Below the pieces are notes generated by a model. It saw only the letters and a program-made list of their open reading frames with translations. It made no database searches and was not told the DNA's origin. Below are positions 53,747-61,367 of a stretch of DNA of 64,000 nucleotides, piece after piece. Positions within the stretch are counted from its first letter, which is position 1. Each line of letters begins with the position of its first letter. A program made the translations under genes and the position numbers. This stretch comes from Clostridium yunnanense (GTDB lineage Bacteria > Bacillota > Clostridia > Clostridiales > Clostridiaceae), in the NCBI RefSeq assembly GCF_016595795.1, contig NZ_JAENHN010000066.1, forward strand, positions 186,001 through 250,000, in the 5' to 3' direction.

Positions 53747-53860
53747 ACTGTAAAGAAAAGTGAAAAAATTATGCCGATTAAAACTAGTTACAGTAAAAAA
53801 ATAAAACTTATTTGCCGCCAAACTTCCCTCATATACATTCGAAAAGGCAGATGAGTTAAA
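53741..53860. repeat. Terminator-linked short repeat, copy E (short core) with the copy-A flank
   Basis: TTTTTTACTGTA (53741-53752) and TACAGTAAAAAA (53789-53800) are perfect 12-bp inverted ends around a 36-bp core, so the middle is deleted relative to copies B and D. The following ATAAAACTTATTTGCC... and CTCATATACATTCGAAAAGG match the right flank of copy A at roughly three quarters of positions. The remaining ~200 bp before the next gene holds no supportable feature. Confidence 0.65.
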
Positions 53861-54057
53861 AAAGCTAAATAAAGAAGGTCACTTCAGCGATTTTTTTAGT
53901 TAGGTAATTTAATTTGGAACACTATGCAATTTAAAAACATAAGCTTAATTATAGGCTTCAGAATCCATATATACTAAAATTTGCAATATATATGTTTTTT
54001 TTATATAATTAACAAAAAGAACATTGATAAATTAATATAACTAGAGGGAGTATACCT

Positions 54058-54387
54058 ATGGATTTCTTTTTATCATTTTTATACTGTGTTATATCAGCCA
54101 TTTTATCAGGAATAGTATTTTATATAATATTTAGTGCGTTAAATGAAAGTGTAATACAATTATTTGTACCTATTAAAAGAATCGTAAATAAGTTAAAGTG
54201 GAAGAATATTTTGCGAAGTATTAGCTTTTTAATTACAATATTTTTAGCTGTAAATATAAAAGATTTTTTTAACTTAGGAGATGTTTGGTTTGGAGTTATT
54301 ATCGGTTTTTTTAATAGTTTAAGTGATATTATCTTTGAAACTGGGCTGGCTGCACCTAAAAAAGATAGAGTAACTAGGGAAAGTTAG
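54058..54387 (+). CDS. Small membrane protein, unknown
   Basis: A 109-residue protein with three hydrophobic stretches: FFLSFLYCVISAILSGIVFY near the N-terminus, SISFLITIFLAVNIKDFF in the middle and FGVIIGFFNSLSDIIF near the end, joined by a basic loop (PIKRIVNKLKWKNILR). I do not recognise a family. AGAGGGAG precedes the ATG. The lipoprotein gene begins 34 bases after its stop without a terminator, so the two may be cotranscribed and share an envelope role; that is only position-based. Confidence 0.65.
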   Translation: MDFFLSFLYCVISAILSGIVFYIIFSALNESVIQLFVPIKRIVNKLKWKNILRSISFLITIFLAVNIKDFFNLGDVWFGVIIGFFNSLSDIIFETGLAAPKKDRVTRES

Positions 54388-54421
54388 AAATATAAAATTA
54401 CTTTATGTTAGGAGAATAAAT

Positions 54422-55099
54422 ATGAGAAAGTCCATATTTTGTTTAGTATTTGCCATAGGATTAACCTTAGTGGGGTGCCAAAATAATGATGGAAGTAAGG
54501 TAGCTAGTGACTCCTCGAAAAATAGTATAGAAAGTAATAACAAAAATAATGCTGAGGATATTAATGGCATAATTGATAAGTTAGAAGCTTTGGTTAATGA
54601 AAAAAAATATGTAGAGGCAAATGAGCTAATAACTGAACTAAATAGTAAAGAATTAAATAATACTCAAAAGAATACTATCAATGACCTAAAGATAAAAGTT
54701 GCTTCATCAGTGGCTAATTCAAAAAATGACAATCAGAAAAACAATAAGCAACAATATAAAGAAAAATTAGATAAAGTGGAAAAAAGCCTTAAATACTTGG
54801 ATGATCCTAAATATTCGGCTACGACTTTGGATATGCGTAAGGCAGCTGGTGAAACCTATAAGCAGTGGGATGGAGCTTTAAATGAAATTTACGGTGTGTT
54901 AAAGAAACAGTTATCACAAAGTGAGATAAACGAACTGCAGGCTGAAGAAGTAAAATGGATAACCTACAGGGATAAAAAAGCAGAAGAAGATTCAGCAAGA
55001 GTAAAAGGCGGGACATTGGAACCTGTAGAACATACTTATTCTTTAGCGAATACTACAAAAAGTAGATGCTATGAACTTGTAGAAAAGTATATGAAGTAG
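54422..55099 (+). CDS. DUF1311 (lysozyme inhibitor LprI-like) lipoprotein
   Basis: The 225-residue protein has a lipoprotein signal ending LVGC (C19), a Ser/Asn/Lys-rich linker, a short helical segment (IIDKLEALVNEKKYVEANEL), another low-complexity linker (NDNQKNNKQQYKEKL), and a C-terminal DUF1311 domain with YKQWDGALNEIYGVLKKQLS and LQAEEVKWITYRDKKAEE. DUF1311 includes LprI of Mycobacterium tuberculosis, which inhibits lysozyme. A role in protecting or sensing the cell wall is possible. GGAGAA precedes the ATG. The start and the lipobox are clear. Confidence 0.8.
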   Translation: MRKSIFCLVFAIGLTLVGCQNNDGSKVASDSSKNSIESNNKNNAEDINGIIDKLEALVNEKKYVEANELITELNSKELNNTQKNTINDLKIKVASSVANSKNDNQKNNKQQYKEKLDKVEKSLKYLDDPKYSATTLDMRKAAGETYKQWDGALNEIYGVLKKQLSQSEINELQAEEVKWITYRDKKAEEDSARVKGGTLEPVEHTYSLANTTKSRCYELVEKYMK

Positions 55100-55222
55100 T
55101 TTTTACCTGCTTAATCCCAATAGATATACCAATTCCATATATAAATAAATGTTGCAATTCTAAGTTATAAATTATGATAATAATATTGGATATTGGTGAG
55201 TAAATTTATTTTTTTGAAAATA

Positions 55223-55272
55223 AAAGGCCACGCATGATTTATGGGATATACCCATTAATATGCATGGCCTTT
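55223..55272. terminator. Bidirectional intrinsic terminator
   Basis: AAAGGCCA-c-GCAT..ATGGG pairs with CCCAT..ATGCATGGCCTTT. On the minus strand it is followed by TTTTATTTTC, making it a good terminator for the converging minus-strand gene; on the + strand it follows the DUF1311 gene with a weaker T run. Confidence 0.8.
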
Positions 55273-55370
55273 ACTCTTAATGATGGAGAAGCAATTTCAA
55301 TTTGTTTATTTATTAGCGTGAAATGATTGAATGTATTTGTAGCTTGAAAAATATAATGTAATGGTTTTAC

Positions 55371-55577
55371 TTATTCTTCATTATCATCAAAGGTTGCAGT
55401 AGTTTTTGAAGACCAACTTTTATCCTTGTGAAATTCTGGTATTAATGAATCGCTTTCATCACCTTCAATGTCTGAAGATTCAACAGTTAAGTTTGAAGAA
55501 GTTGATAAGCCAAAAGAACCAGATGTTGATGGAGAAGTAAGTACTTTATCATGTTCACTTGATTTTGTTCTTTTCAT
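55371..55577 (-). CDS. Small Ser/Asp/Glu-rich protein, unknown
   Basis: A 68-residue hydrophilic protein on the minus strand. It starts MKRTKSSEHDKVL, is dominated by Ser, Thr, Asp and Glu (STSGSFGLSTSSNLTVESSD) and ends in an acidic tail DDNEE. It has no Cys or membrane helix and looks largely disordered. CTGGAGGTGG lies at ideal distance before the ATG, and a bidirectional terminator lies ~100 bases past the stop, so I consider it real although it runs against its neighbours. I know no family. Confidence 0.6.
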   Translation of the reverse strand: MKRTKSSEHDKVLTSPSTSGSFGLSTSSNLTVESSDIEGDESDSLIPEFHKDKSWSSKTTATFDDNEE

Positions 55578-55953
55578 AAAACCACCTCCAGAATTAGTAT
55601 GTACATTTCATATTTTATTATTAAAGATGTAAACCTCCAGTCGAGAATATATTTAAACAAAGCTTTGTAGAACCACTGAAATCTTTATTTGGGTTTTAAA
55701 GCTTAAAGTAGTTTATCTGTATAGGCGAATAAATGTCCAGTTCCATTAATTTAAAACATAATAGAAATAATTTTAATTGTTAATTTATATATGTGCCCCT
55801 ATATACAGATGACGCTATTTTCAAACAAGTATGAACTAAGTTTTCGTAATGGAAGCCTGTAAGTTATATCTATAATAAGATTAAATAACAATAATAGTAT
55901 CTGTAAATGATTCGTTTTATGGTATATTGTGTATATGAAATATCTTTTGTTGG

Positions 55954-56112
55954 GTGAATAATAAATTTATTAAGCGAAATCCTACAACTAATTTTATTGC
56001 AAAGCTAGAAGATGATGTCGTAGGTGTAATATTGTGTGGCTATGATGGAAGAAGAGGATATTTTGATCTACTTAGTTTAAATAATAGATTTGTTTATGGA
56101 GAAAGGATGTAA
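55954..56112 (+). pseudogene. Remnant of a GNAT acetyltransferase gene
   Basis: A 52-codon frame reads FIKRNPTTNFIAKLEDDVVG then VILCGYDGRRGYF, which is the beta-2 to beta-4 region of a GNAT acetyltransferase (family text: RNP-x-x-S-F-V-A...VGVILCGHDGRRGYIYHLAV). It then departs into DLLSLNNRFVYGERM and stops, without the acetyl-CoA motif R-G-x-G. The first ~40 residues are missing and an in-frame TGA lies just upstream. The stop is six bases before the ACT gene, so a deletion probably joined them. The rest of this 540-bp gap (55600-55950) holds no other supportable feature. Confidence 0.65.
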
Positions 56113-56117
56113 AGAAT

Positions 56118-56507
56118 ATGGTAGAAAAGATATTGACTATGAGATTATTAAAGGATAAATATGGAGTTTGCAGACTACATAAAAATGAGCTTATACCTAT
56201 TTGGGCTCAAGAGGGAGAATTCTTTTCTATAACCAAAACAACGGATGAGCTGTCTATCGTGTGTTATGAAGACAATATTCCTCACAATATAAAATGTGAA
56301 AAGGATTGGAAGATTTTAAAGATTGAAGGACCTTTAGATTTCTCTCTAATTGGTATACTTTCATCAATCAGTTCAATATTGGCAAGCAAAGGAATTAGTA
56401 TTTTTGCTGTTTCTACTTATGATACAGATTATATACTAATCAAGAATAAGGATATAGATAAAGCTGTGAAGTCATTGATTGAAGAAAGGTATGAAATCAT
56501 TGAATAA
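56118..56507 (+). CDS. ACT-domain (CASTOR-like) protein
   Basis: The 129-residue protein has an N-terminal barrel-like part (MRLLKDKYGVCRLHKNELIP, SITKTTDELSIVCYEDNIP) and a C-terminal ACT fold (WKILKIEGPLDFSLIGILSS, then ILASKGISIFAVSTYDTDYILIKN). This is the ACT_7/CASTOR group of stand-alone amino-acid-binding proteins; the ligand is unknown. AGAAAGGA precedes the ATG, within the end of the acetyltransferase remnant. It may be cotranscribed with the glyoxalase and DJ-1 genes after it (gaps of 42 and 33 bases). Confidence 0.75.
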   Translation: MVEKILTMRLLKDKYGVCRLHKNELIPIWAQEGEFFSITKTTDELSIVCYEDNIPHNIKCEKDWKILKIEGPLDFSLIGILSSISSILASKGISIFAVSTYDTDYILIKNKDIDKAVKSLIEERYEIIE

Positions 56508-56549
56508 AAATACATAGTTAATGTGATTTTAAATTGAGGAGCTGTAATT

Positions 56550-56915
56550 ATGAAGCTGATAGAAATTTGTGTTTTTTCAAAGGATGTTGAGGCGCTGGCT
56601 AATTTCTACTGTAATATACTTAGTGTGGAGTGTAAAGGTGATTCTAACTTCATGGAACTAAGTTTTGAAAATATTAAATTTACTATATTCTCTAATGAAG
56701 GAATGGAAAATATGGTACCTAATTCTATGAAGAATTCAGGTAGCGGGAATTTTGCAATCAGCATTGAGGTAAATGATGTGGACTTAGAGTATGAACGTTT
56801 AAAAACAATGGATATTGAATTTATAAAACTGCCAGCAACTCATCCATGGGGTACGAGATCAATGTGGTTTAGAGATATTGATGGAAATATTGTTAATTTT
56901 GTTACTGTAGTATAG
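56550..56915 (+). CDS. VOC/glyoxalase-fold protein
   Basis: A 121-residue single VOC domain pair: LIEICVFSKDVEALANFYCN, then FAISIEVNDVDLEYERLKTM and the closing HPWGTRSMWFRDIDGNIVNF. The family includes glyoxalase I, dioxygenases and antibiotic-binding proteins. The usual first metal His is replaced by Glu here (LIEICV), so the catalytic role is uncertain. GAGGAG precedes the ATG. It is followed by a DJ-1/PfpI gene, and both families have members dealing with reactive carbonyls, which may be coincidence. Confidence 0.8.
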   Translation: MKLIEICVFSKDVEALANFYCNILSVECKGDSNFMELSFENIKFTIFSNEGMENMVPNSMKNSGSGNFAISIEVNDVDLEYERLKTMDIEFIKLPATHPWGTRSMWFRDIDGNIVNFVTVV

Positions 56916-56948
56916 ATGTAACAGTTTTAAAATAAAAGGAGGTAAGCA

Positions 56949-57554
56949 ATGAGTTACATAATTGATATAGTATTATTTAATGATTTTGAAACTTTGGATG
57001 CATTTGGCCCTGTAGAAATACTTGGTAAGCTTCCAGATATATTCAAATTGAAGTTTATATCAATGGAAGGAAGCTTAGTTGAAAGTTCTCAAAAAGTAAG
57101 AGTTGAAACTAATTTATATAAATATGAGGCTGGTGTAGAAAGGATTTTAATTATACCAGGTGGTAATGGGACGAGAGAAAATATTGAGGATGAAAGTTTT
57201 ATTAGTTTTATTAAAGAGCTACATAACCGTGCTAAGTATACGCTTAGTGTTTGTACCGGATCAGCTTTACTTGCAAAGGCAGGAATATTAGATAATAAAA
57301 AGGCAACCACGAATAAAAAGGCGTATAAGTGGGTAACAGAACAAGGTGAAAAAGTTTTATGGGTTAAAGAAGCAAGATGGGTGAGAGATGAAAACATATA
57401 TACATCTTCAGGAGTTTCTGCAGGTATGGATATGACTTTAGGATTTATAGAAGACCTTTTTGGCAAAGAAAAAGCATTGGAGACTTGTCAAAGAATAGAG
57501 TATATTTGGAACGAAGATAGCAAGTATGATCCATTCTCTAAGTTATATGAGTAA
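56949..57554 (+). CDS. DJ-1/PfpI-family protein
   Basis: The 201-residue protein has the DJ-1/PfpI fold with the nucleophile elbow [20 protein letters not shown] and the later [20 protein letters not shown] typical of the GATase1-like, AraC-N-terminal/isonitrile-hydratase-like branch. The conserved Glu near the N-terminus is in [10 protein letters not shown]. Members are hydratases, glyoxalases or chaperones; the activity here is not determined. AAAGGAGG precedes the ATG. It is the last gene of the ACT-VOC-DJ-1 run. Confidence 0.82.
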   Translation: MSYIIDIVLFNDFETLDAFGPVEILGKLPDIFKLKFISMEGSLVESSQKVRVETNLYKYEAGVERILIIPGGNGTRENIEDESFISFIKELHNRAKYTLSVCTGSALLAKAGILDNKKATTNKKAYKWVTEQGEKVLWVKEARWVRDENIYTSSGVSAGMDMTLGFIEDLFGKEKALETCQRIEYIWNEDSKYDPFSKLYE

Positions 57555-57670
57555 TGGGAGTAATTTATATTAAAGCATGCCTGCTATAGAGTTCTTATAA
57601 TAAGCTTTTTAACAGGCATAAAATATGTATTCATATCATACTAAAATAAATTTTTAGTATACTAGTATTT

Positions 57671-57853
57671 CTATTTAGGAGCTGAAAATCCACTTGCAAA
57701 ACCTTTAAAAAAGTCTGGAACAGCAAGACCTATACCAACTATAATTAAGAGACCACCAATTAACTTAAGCGATTTTCCGTTCTCTTTTTTTCTTCCAAGT
57801 ACTAAAAGAATTACCCCTATAACTATACCTAAAATTGAGATAATATCGTTCAT
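57671..57853 (-). CDS. Small two-helix membrane protein, unknown
   Basis: A ~60-residue minus-strand protein with two membrane helices (ISILGIVIGVILLVLGRK; LIGGLLIIVGIGLAVPDF) separated by a basic turn KKENGKSLK and ending in GFASGFSAP. I know no function. I choose the ATG ten bases after AAAGGTGG; the ATG seven codons earlier overlaps that SD. A TATAAT-like sequence lies upstream on the minus strand. Between it and the DJ-1 gene, ATGCCTG/CAGGCAT (57576-57618) could serve as a weak shared terminator. Confidence 0.65.
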   Translation of the reverse strand: MNDIISILGIVIGVILLVLGRKKENGKSLKLIGGLLIIVGIGLAVPDFFKGFASGFSAPK

Positions 57854-58050
57854 TATATAATTTCCACCTTTCATATATTATAATAAGATAATGTACAGAC
57901 TATTGTTATGAGGACTTATTAAAGAATTTATTCGACTCCACTTAACAAGTAATTACAGTGTAATTATAGTATATAAATGGATTAGTTTCAAATAAAAGTA
58001 TAAACGCTATATATAGTTGAATATTAATTTAATATATAAGGAGAGATATT

Positions 58051-58704
58051 ATGAAAATATCGTTATTACAGCCTAAGATTGAGAAAGGGAATATTAGAAA
58101 TAATATAGCACATGTACAAGAGTTAATTGAGAAAAGTAAAGGAGAATTATTGATTTTACCAGAGTATGCTTTTACTGGATCACTTAATTCGGAAAGTAAT
58201 GTGGATATAGATGAGTGGATAACTTATGGAGATGTAGCAAAGAAAAACTTAAAAATACCTGCAGGAAAGTTATTATTAACTAATTCTTTAGTAAAAATAA
58301 ATGAGGAAGTTTATAACTGCTGCGAGTTCTTACCTGACGATAAAAAACAAATTAAGGTTTTTCCAGATTCAACAGAAGAAATACATGGAATAAAAGCTGG
58401 AAAAGAACATCAAACTTTTGAAATGTTTAATAAGAAATTTAAGATTTTTATTTGTATGGATTTTAAGCATTGGAAATCTATAGAGACGAATGATTTAGAC
58501 TTTATATTATTTATTTATCATTTTACCAGTGAGAACTATGAAAAAAGAATTGAAGAGCTAAAGGAATTTGTAAGGGAAAGAAAAATTCCAGTGTTAGCTA
58601 GTAGTATAGTGTCAGATAATAATAATGGCTTTAGTACTTATATAAATGAAAGTACAATTATATCTCTTTCTGAATTAGAAGGAATATTAGAGATTGAGTT
58701 ATAG
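58051..58704 (+). CDS. Nitrilase/carbon-nitrogen hydrolase family protein (short)
   Basis: The 217-residue protein begins ISLLQPKIEKGNIRNNIAHV and shows the Glu of the nitrilase triad in LLILPEYAFTG and the Cys in FKIFICMDFKHWKS; a Lys in KKQIKVFPD may be the third residue. The family hydrolyses amide or nitrile C-N bonds. It is ~50 residues shorter than usual and the stretch after the Cys is reduced, so activity is uncertain. AAGGAGAG precedes the ATG. The cyclase gene follows after 25 bases, suggesting a shared amide/lactam pathway. Confidence 0.75.
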   Translation: MKISLLQPKIEKGNIRNNIAHVQELIEKSKGELLILPEYAFTGSLNSESNVDIDEWITYGDVAKKNLKIPAGKLLLTNSLVKINEEVYNCCEFLPDDKKQIKVFPDSTEEIHGIKAGKEHQTFEMFNKKFKIFICMDFKHWKSIETNDLDFILFIYHFTSENYEKRIEELKEFVRERKIPVLASSIVSDNNNGFSTYINESTIISLSELEGILEIEL

Positions 58705-58729
58705 AAGCTATGAAAAGTGAGATTAAAAT

Positions 58730-59380
58730 ATGAAGATAGTTGATTTAACACATATAATTTCGGAAAGAATGCCAGTATATCCAGGTACAGAGGAACCTAA
58801 ATTAGAGGTTGTAAATACATATGATAAGAATGGTTTTAAAGAAACCTTATTAACTATGTTTTCTCATACAGGAACTCACATGGATGCACCTGCTCATATA
58901 TTTGATAAAAAGACTAGCTTAGATTTATTTCCAGTTGAGCAATTTGTAGGAAAAGCATTAGTTATAGATTGTAGTGATTTAAAGGAAGGTGGAAAAATCA
59001 CTATAAAGTATATTGAAAATGTAAAAGAAAAGGCTGACGAGGCAGAGTTTATTTTGTTTAGAACAGGGTGGGAGGAACTTTGGGGCACAGAGGCCTATTT
59101 CGGAGAGTATCCTCATATAACCGAGGAGGTTGCAGACTATTTGATACAGAGCAAAAAGAAAGGTATTGGCTTAGATACCATAAGTGTAGATTGTATTTCA
59201 GATGAAAATTTAATCTTACACAAAAAGCTTTTTGCAGAAACTGAAATAGTTGTTATGGAAAACTTGACTAATTTGAAGAAGGTTGGAAGTGGATTGTTTA
59301 CTCTATGTGCACTTCCTTTAAAATATGAAAATGCTGATGGAGCACCAATTAGAGCAATTGCAATTTTAGAAGACAGATAA
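58730..59380 (+). CDS. Cyclase-family (kynurenine formamidase-like) metal hydrolase
   Basis: The 216-residue protein matches PF04199: IVDLTHIISERMPVYPGTEEP, the zinc motif SHTGTHMDAPAHIF (H-x-G-T-H-x-D-x-P-x-H), FILFRTGWEEL, and IGLDTISVD. Relatives hydrolyse N-formylkynurenine, isatin or other amides; no tryptophan-degradation genes are nearby, so I would not call it KynB. The SD is weak (AAAGTGAG). It is probably in an operon with the nitrilase-like gene. A hairpin AAAGGGA/TCCCTTT lies at 59410-59439. Confidence 0.85.
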   Translation: MKIVDLTHIISERMPVYPGTEEPKLEVVNTYDKNGFKETLLTMFSHTGTHMDAPAHIFDKKTSLDLFPVEQFVGKALVIDCSDLKEGGKITIKYIENVKEKADEAEFILFRTGWEELWGTEAYFGEYPHITEEVADYLIQSKKKGIGLDTISVDCISDENLILHKKLFAETEIVVMENLTNLKKVGSGLFTLCALPLKYENADGAPIRAIAILEDR

Positions 59381-59485
59381 AGTATTTACATAGTTTGCTA
59401 GGTATGAGAAAGGGAGGCCTGAAAATGGTGTCCCTTTAATTGCTTAATATAAAATAGAGTATTTAACTAAATGGTGCCACTATTA

Positions 59486-59514
59486 TTGACATACCATATT
59501 ATTGAAAATAATAT
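59486..59514 (+). promoter_or_regulatory. Promoter for a small membrane protein gene
   Basis: TTGACA and TAATAT are exactly 17 bp apart. A second TATAAT (59524-59529) follows closely. The surrounding 300-bp gap holds otherwise only the AAAGGGA/TCCCTTT hairpin. Confidence 0.45.
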
Positions 59515-59710
59515 ATATATTGAGTATAATGAAAATAATTAATAGATGTAAAAGTAAGGAAATAATTATTTCTATAAAAAGCTTGGATATAAGATTTTTG
59601 ATGAATAAAGGAGTGACTTAGTCAAGGTCATGTTTTTTGAAAAAAGGCTGTTTTACAAGTAAAGCAATACCAATAATTATATGTTTATCAATTTAAATGA
59701 GGTGAGAGGT

Positions 59711-59890
59711 ATTAAGAAAAGAATATTATTAATAGCATCAATTCTTTTATTCGTGATAGCAGCAGTAATTCTATTTATCGGTATACGAGATGATAACAAT
59801 ATAGCAAGAATTACAGCATTGGTCTTAATATTAGTGTTAAATATATTTAATGTTTTTAGAAATGCTGATAGGTGGAATAAAAAAAGATAA
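59711..59890 (+). CDS. Small two-helix membrane protein, possible ATT start
   Basis: About 60 residues with a basic N-terminus (IKKRILLIASILLFVIAAVI), a first helix, a short loop GIRDDNNIAR, a second helix (ITALVLILVLNIFNVF) and a basic end. It is of unknown function. The frame has an ATG at 59681 without any SD and a GTG at 59702 with a poor one. A good GAGGTG lies six bases before an in-frame ATT, which gives the most natural N-terminus. The start is therefore uncertain. A strong terminator follows. Confidence 0.5.
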   Translation: MKKRILLIASILLFVIAAVILFIGIRDDNNIARITALVLILVLNIFNVFRNADRWNKKR

Positions 59891-59940
59891 GATCAATTGG
59901 CTATGAATTTTATAATTGTTAACTTAACTTAATACTCCTG

Positions 59941-59976
59941 TAAAACACCGTACTATAAATAGTTACGGTGTTTTAC
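59941..59976 (+). terminator. Intrinsic terminator
   Basis: AAAACACCGTA pairs with TACGGTGTTTT around CTATAAATAGT, with a perfect stem. Confidence 0.85.
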
Positions 59977-60150
59977 TTATAACTAAAGAATAAAGGTGCA
60001 AAGAAATTAGTCATTAAAGCATGTTTTTCAGAAATAGAAAAGAGTATGCAAGTTTTGAAACAACAATTGATTAATACAAGGTGGTATGCTAGTCTTATTA
60101 CATAAACTTTTAAAAGTTTGCGTAATAAGTTTGGAGAGTGGGGACAACTA

Positions 60151-61335
60151 ATGAAAAATCGTTTCAGTTTAAGTTTTAAAGCGTTCTATTTTATATATTT
60201 AGGAGCTATTGGAACCTTCATGCCTTATGTAAATGTATATTTAGAAAAAAGTGTGGGATTGAATGGATCTCAAATTGGATTAATTACAGCGCTGAGTTCA
60301 ATAGTTGGATTTGCTGTGATTCCTATCTGGGGAGTAGTTGGTGATAAAACTAAAAAATATAATGCGTTATTAAGAGCATCTCTTGCAGGAGCTTTAGTTA
60401 TGGTAGCTTTATATCATAAAGCAGCAACATACCCAATGATAATACTTTGCGCAATTGGATTAGAAACAATGAGATTAGGTACTGTACCTATGTCGGATAC
60501 TATTACTACTAAGTATTGCCATGAAAATGGTGGTAATTATGGAGCTATTAGGGCTATGGGATCTTTGGGATATATGCTGGCTAGTATGGCCGTTGGATTT
60601 TTGGCAGATAAGTTTGGATTAGATGGACCTATTTTTGCTAGTTATGCATTTTTATTAGCTATAACACTTCCCATTAGTTTCACTTTTCCTAAAAATGGTA
60701 ATAAAGAAGGACAAGAAGAAGATAAATTACAAAAGGGCAGTTTTAAAGAATTATTGACTAATAAGAATTACATATTTATTTTGTGTATTACTATACTTAC
60801 AACAGTAGTAATAGACTCTGCAATGAGTTATGCTGGAAATCACCTAGTATCTACTCTAAACGGTACCAAATCATTAATTAGTTGGATGACTTTTATAACA
60901 GTACTACCAGAAGTATTATTCTTAATGGTTGCTATTAAGGTTATTAATAAAATAGGTTTCAAAAAGTATTATATTTTAGTTGTTATTTCAATGATAGTTA
61001 GATTTGGAGTTTATTCCTTTTCTAATAATCAATATGCATTTTTAGTGGTAAGTGTTGTTCATTGTTTAGGTGTTGCAATGGTTACAGTTGGAAACTTGAC
61101 TTATATCAGAAATTCAGTTAATTCAGCAGTTTTAGGTACTGCAATTACATTATTCAATGCTGCAATGTCTATAGGAAAAGCTATATTTGGATATGTATTT
61201 GGGATTGTATATCAATATGGTAATAGTTATATGATTTATATGTTAGGTGCTGTAACTTTTGTAGTTGCTTTAATTGTATTAATTAGGACAAACCATTTTG
61301 ATAAAATGGATGTAAAAAAGGGACATATATTTTAA
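60151..61335 (+). CDS. MFS sugar/drug transporter (LacY-like MFS_1 group)
   Basis: The ~394-residue transporter has twelve helices in two halves joined by a charged loop (NGNKEGQEEDKLQKG). The N-terminus FSLSFKAFYFIYLGAIGTFM and the loop-2/3 motif GVVGDKTKKYNALL are typical of the MFS_1-like/nucleoside-oligosaccharide group. The substrate is unknown, but the ROK regulator gene 32 bases downstream suggests a sugar. I choose the ATG after GGAGAGTGGGG; the TTG eleven codons upstream lacks an SD. Confidence 0.82.
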   Translation: MKNRFSLSFKAFYFIYLGAIGTFMPYVNVYLEKSVGLNGSQIGLITALSSIVGFAVIPIWGVVGDKTKKYNALLRASLAGALVMVALYHKAATYPMIILCAIGLETMRLGTVPMSDTITTKYCHENGGNYGAIRAMGSLGYMLASMAVGFLADKFGLDGPIFASYAFLLAITLPISFTFPKNGNKEGQEEDKLQKGSFKELLTNKNYIFILCITILTTVVIDSAMSYAGNHLVSTLNGTKSLISWMTFITVLPEVLFLMVAIKVINKIGFKKYYILVVISMIVRFGVYSFSNNQYAFLVVSVVHCLGVAMVTVGNLTYIRNSVNSAVLGTAITLFNAAMSIGKAIFGYVFGIVYQYGNSYMIYMLGAVTFVVALIVLIRTNHFDKMDVKKGHIF

Positions 61336-61367
61336 AGTTATTAGTTTTTAAGATTTAGGAGAACAAA

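Noticed and set aside
37865-53860. CRISPR array
   Set aside because: The repeats are scattered over tens of kb, are degenerate and have no regular spacers; no cas genes are present.
59681-59710. ATG start of the small membrane protein
   Set aside because: There is no purine-rich site upstream of it and the extra N-terminal residues would precede a normal basic start; kept only as an alternative.
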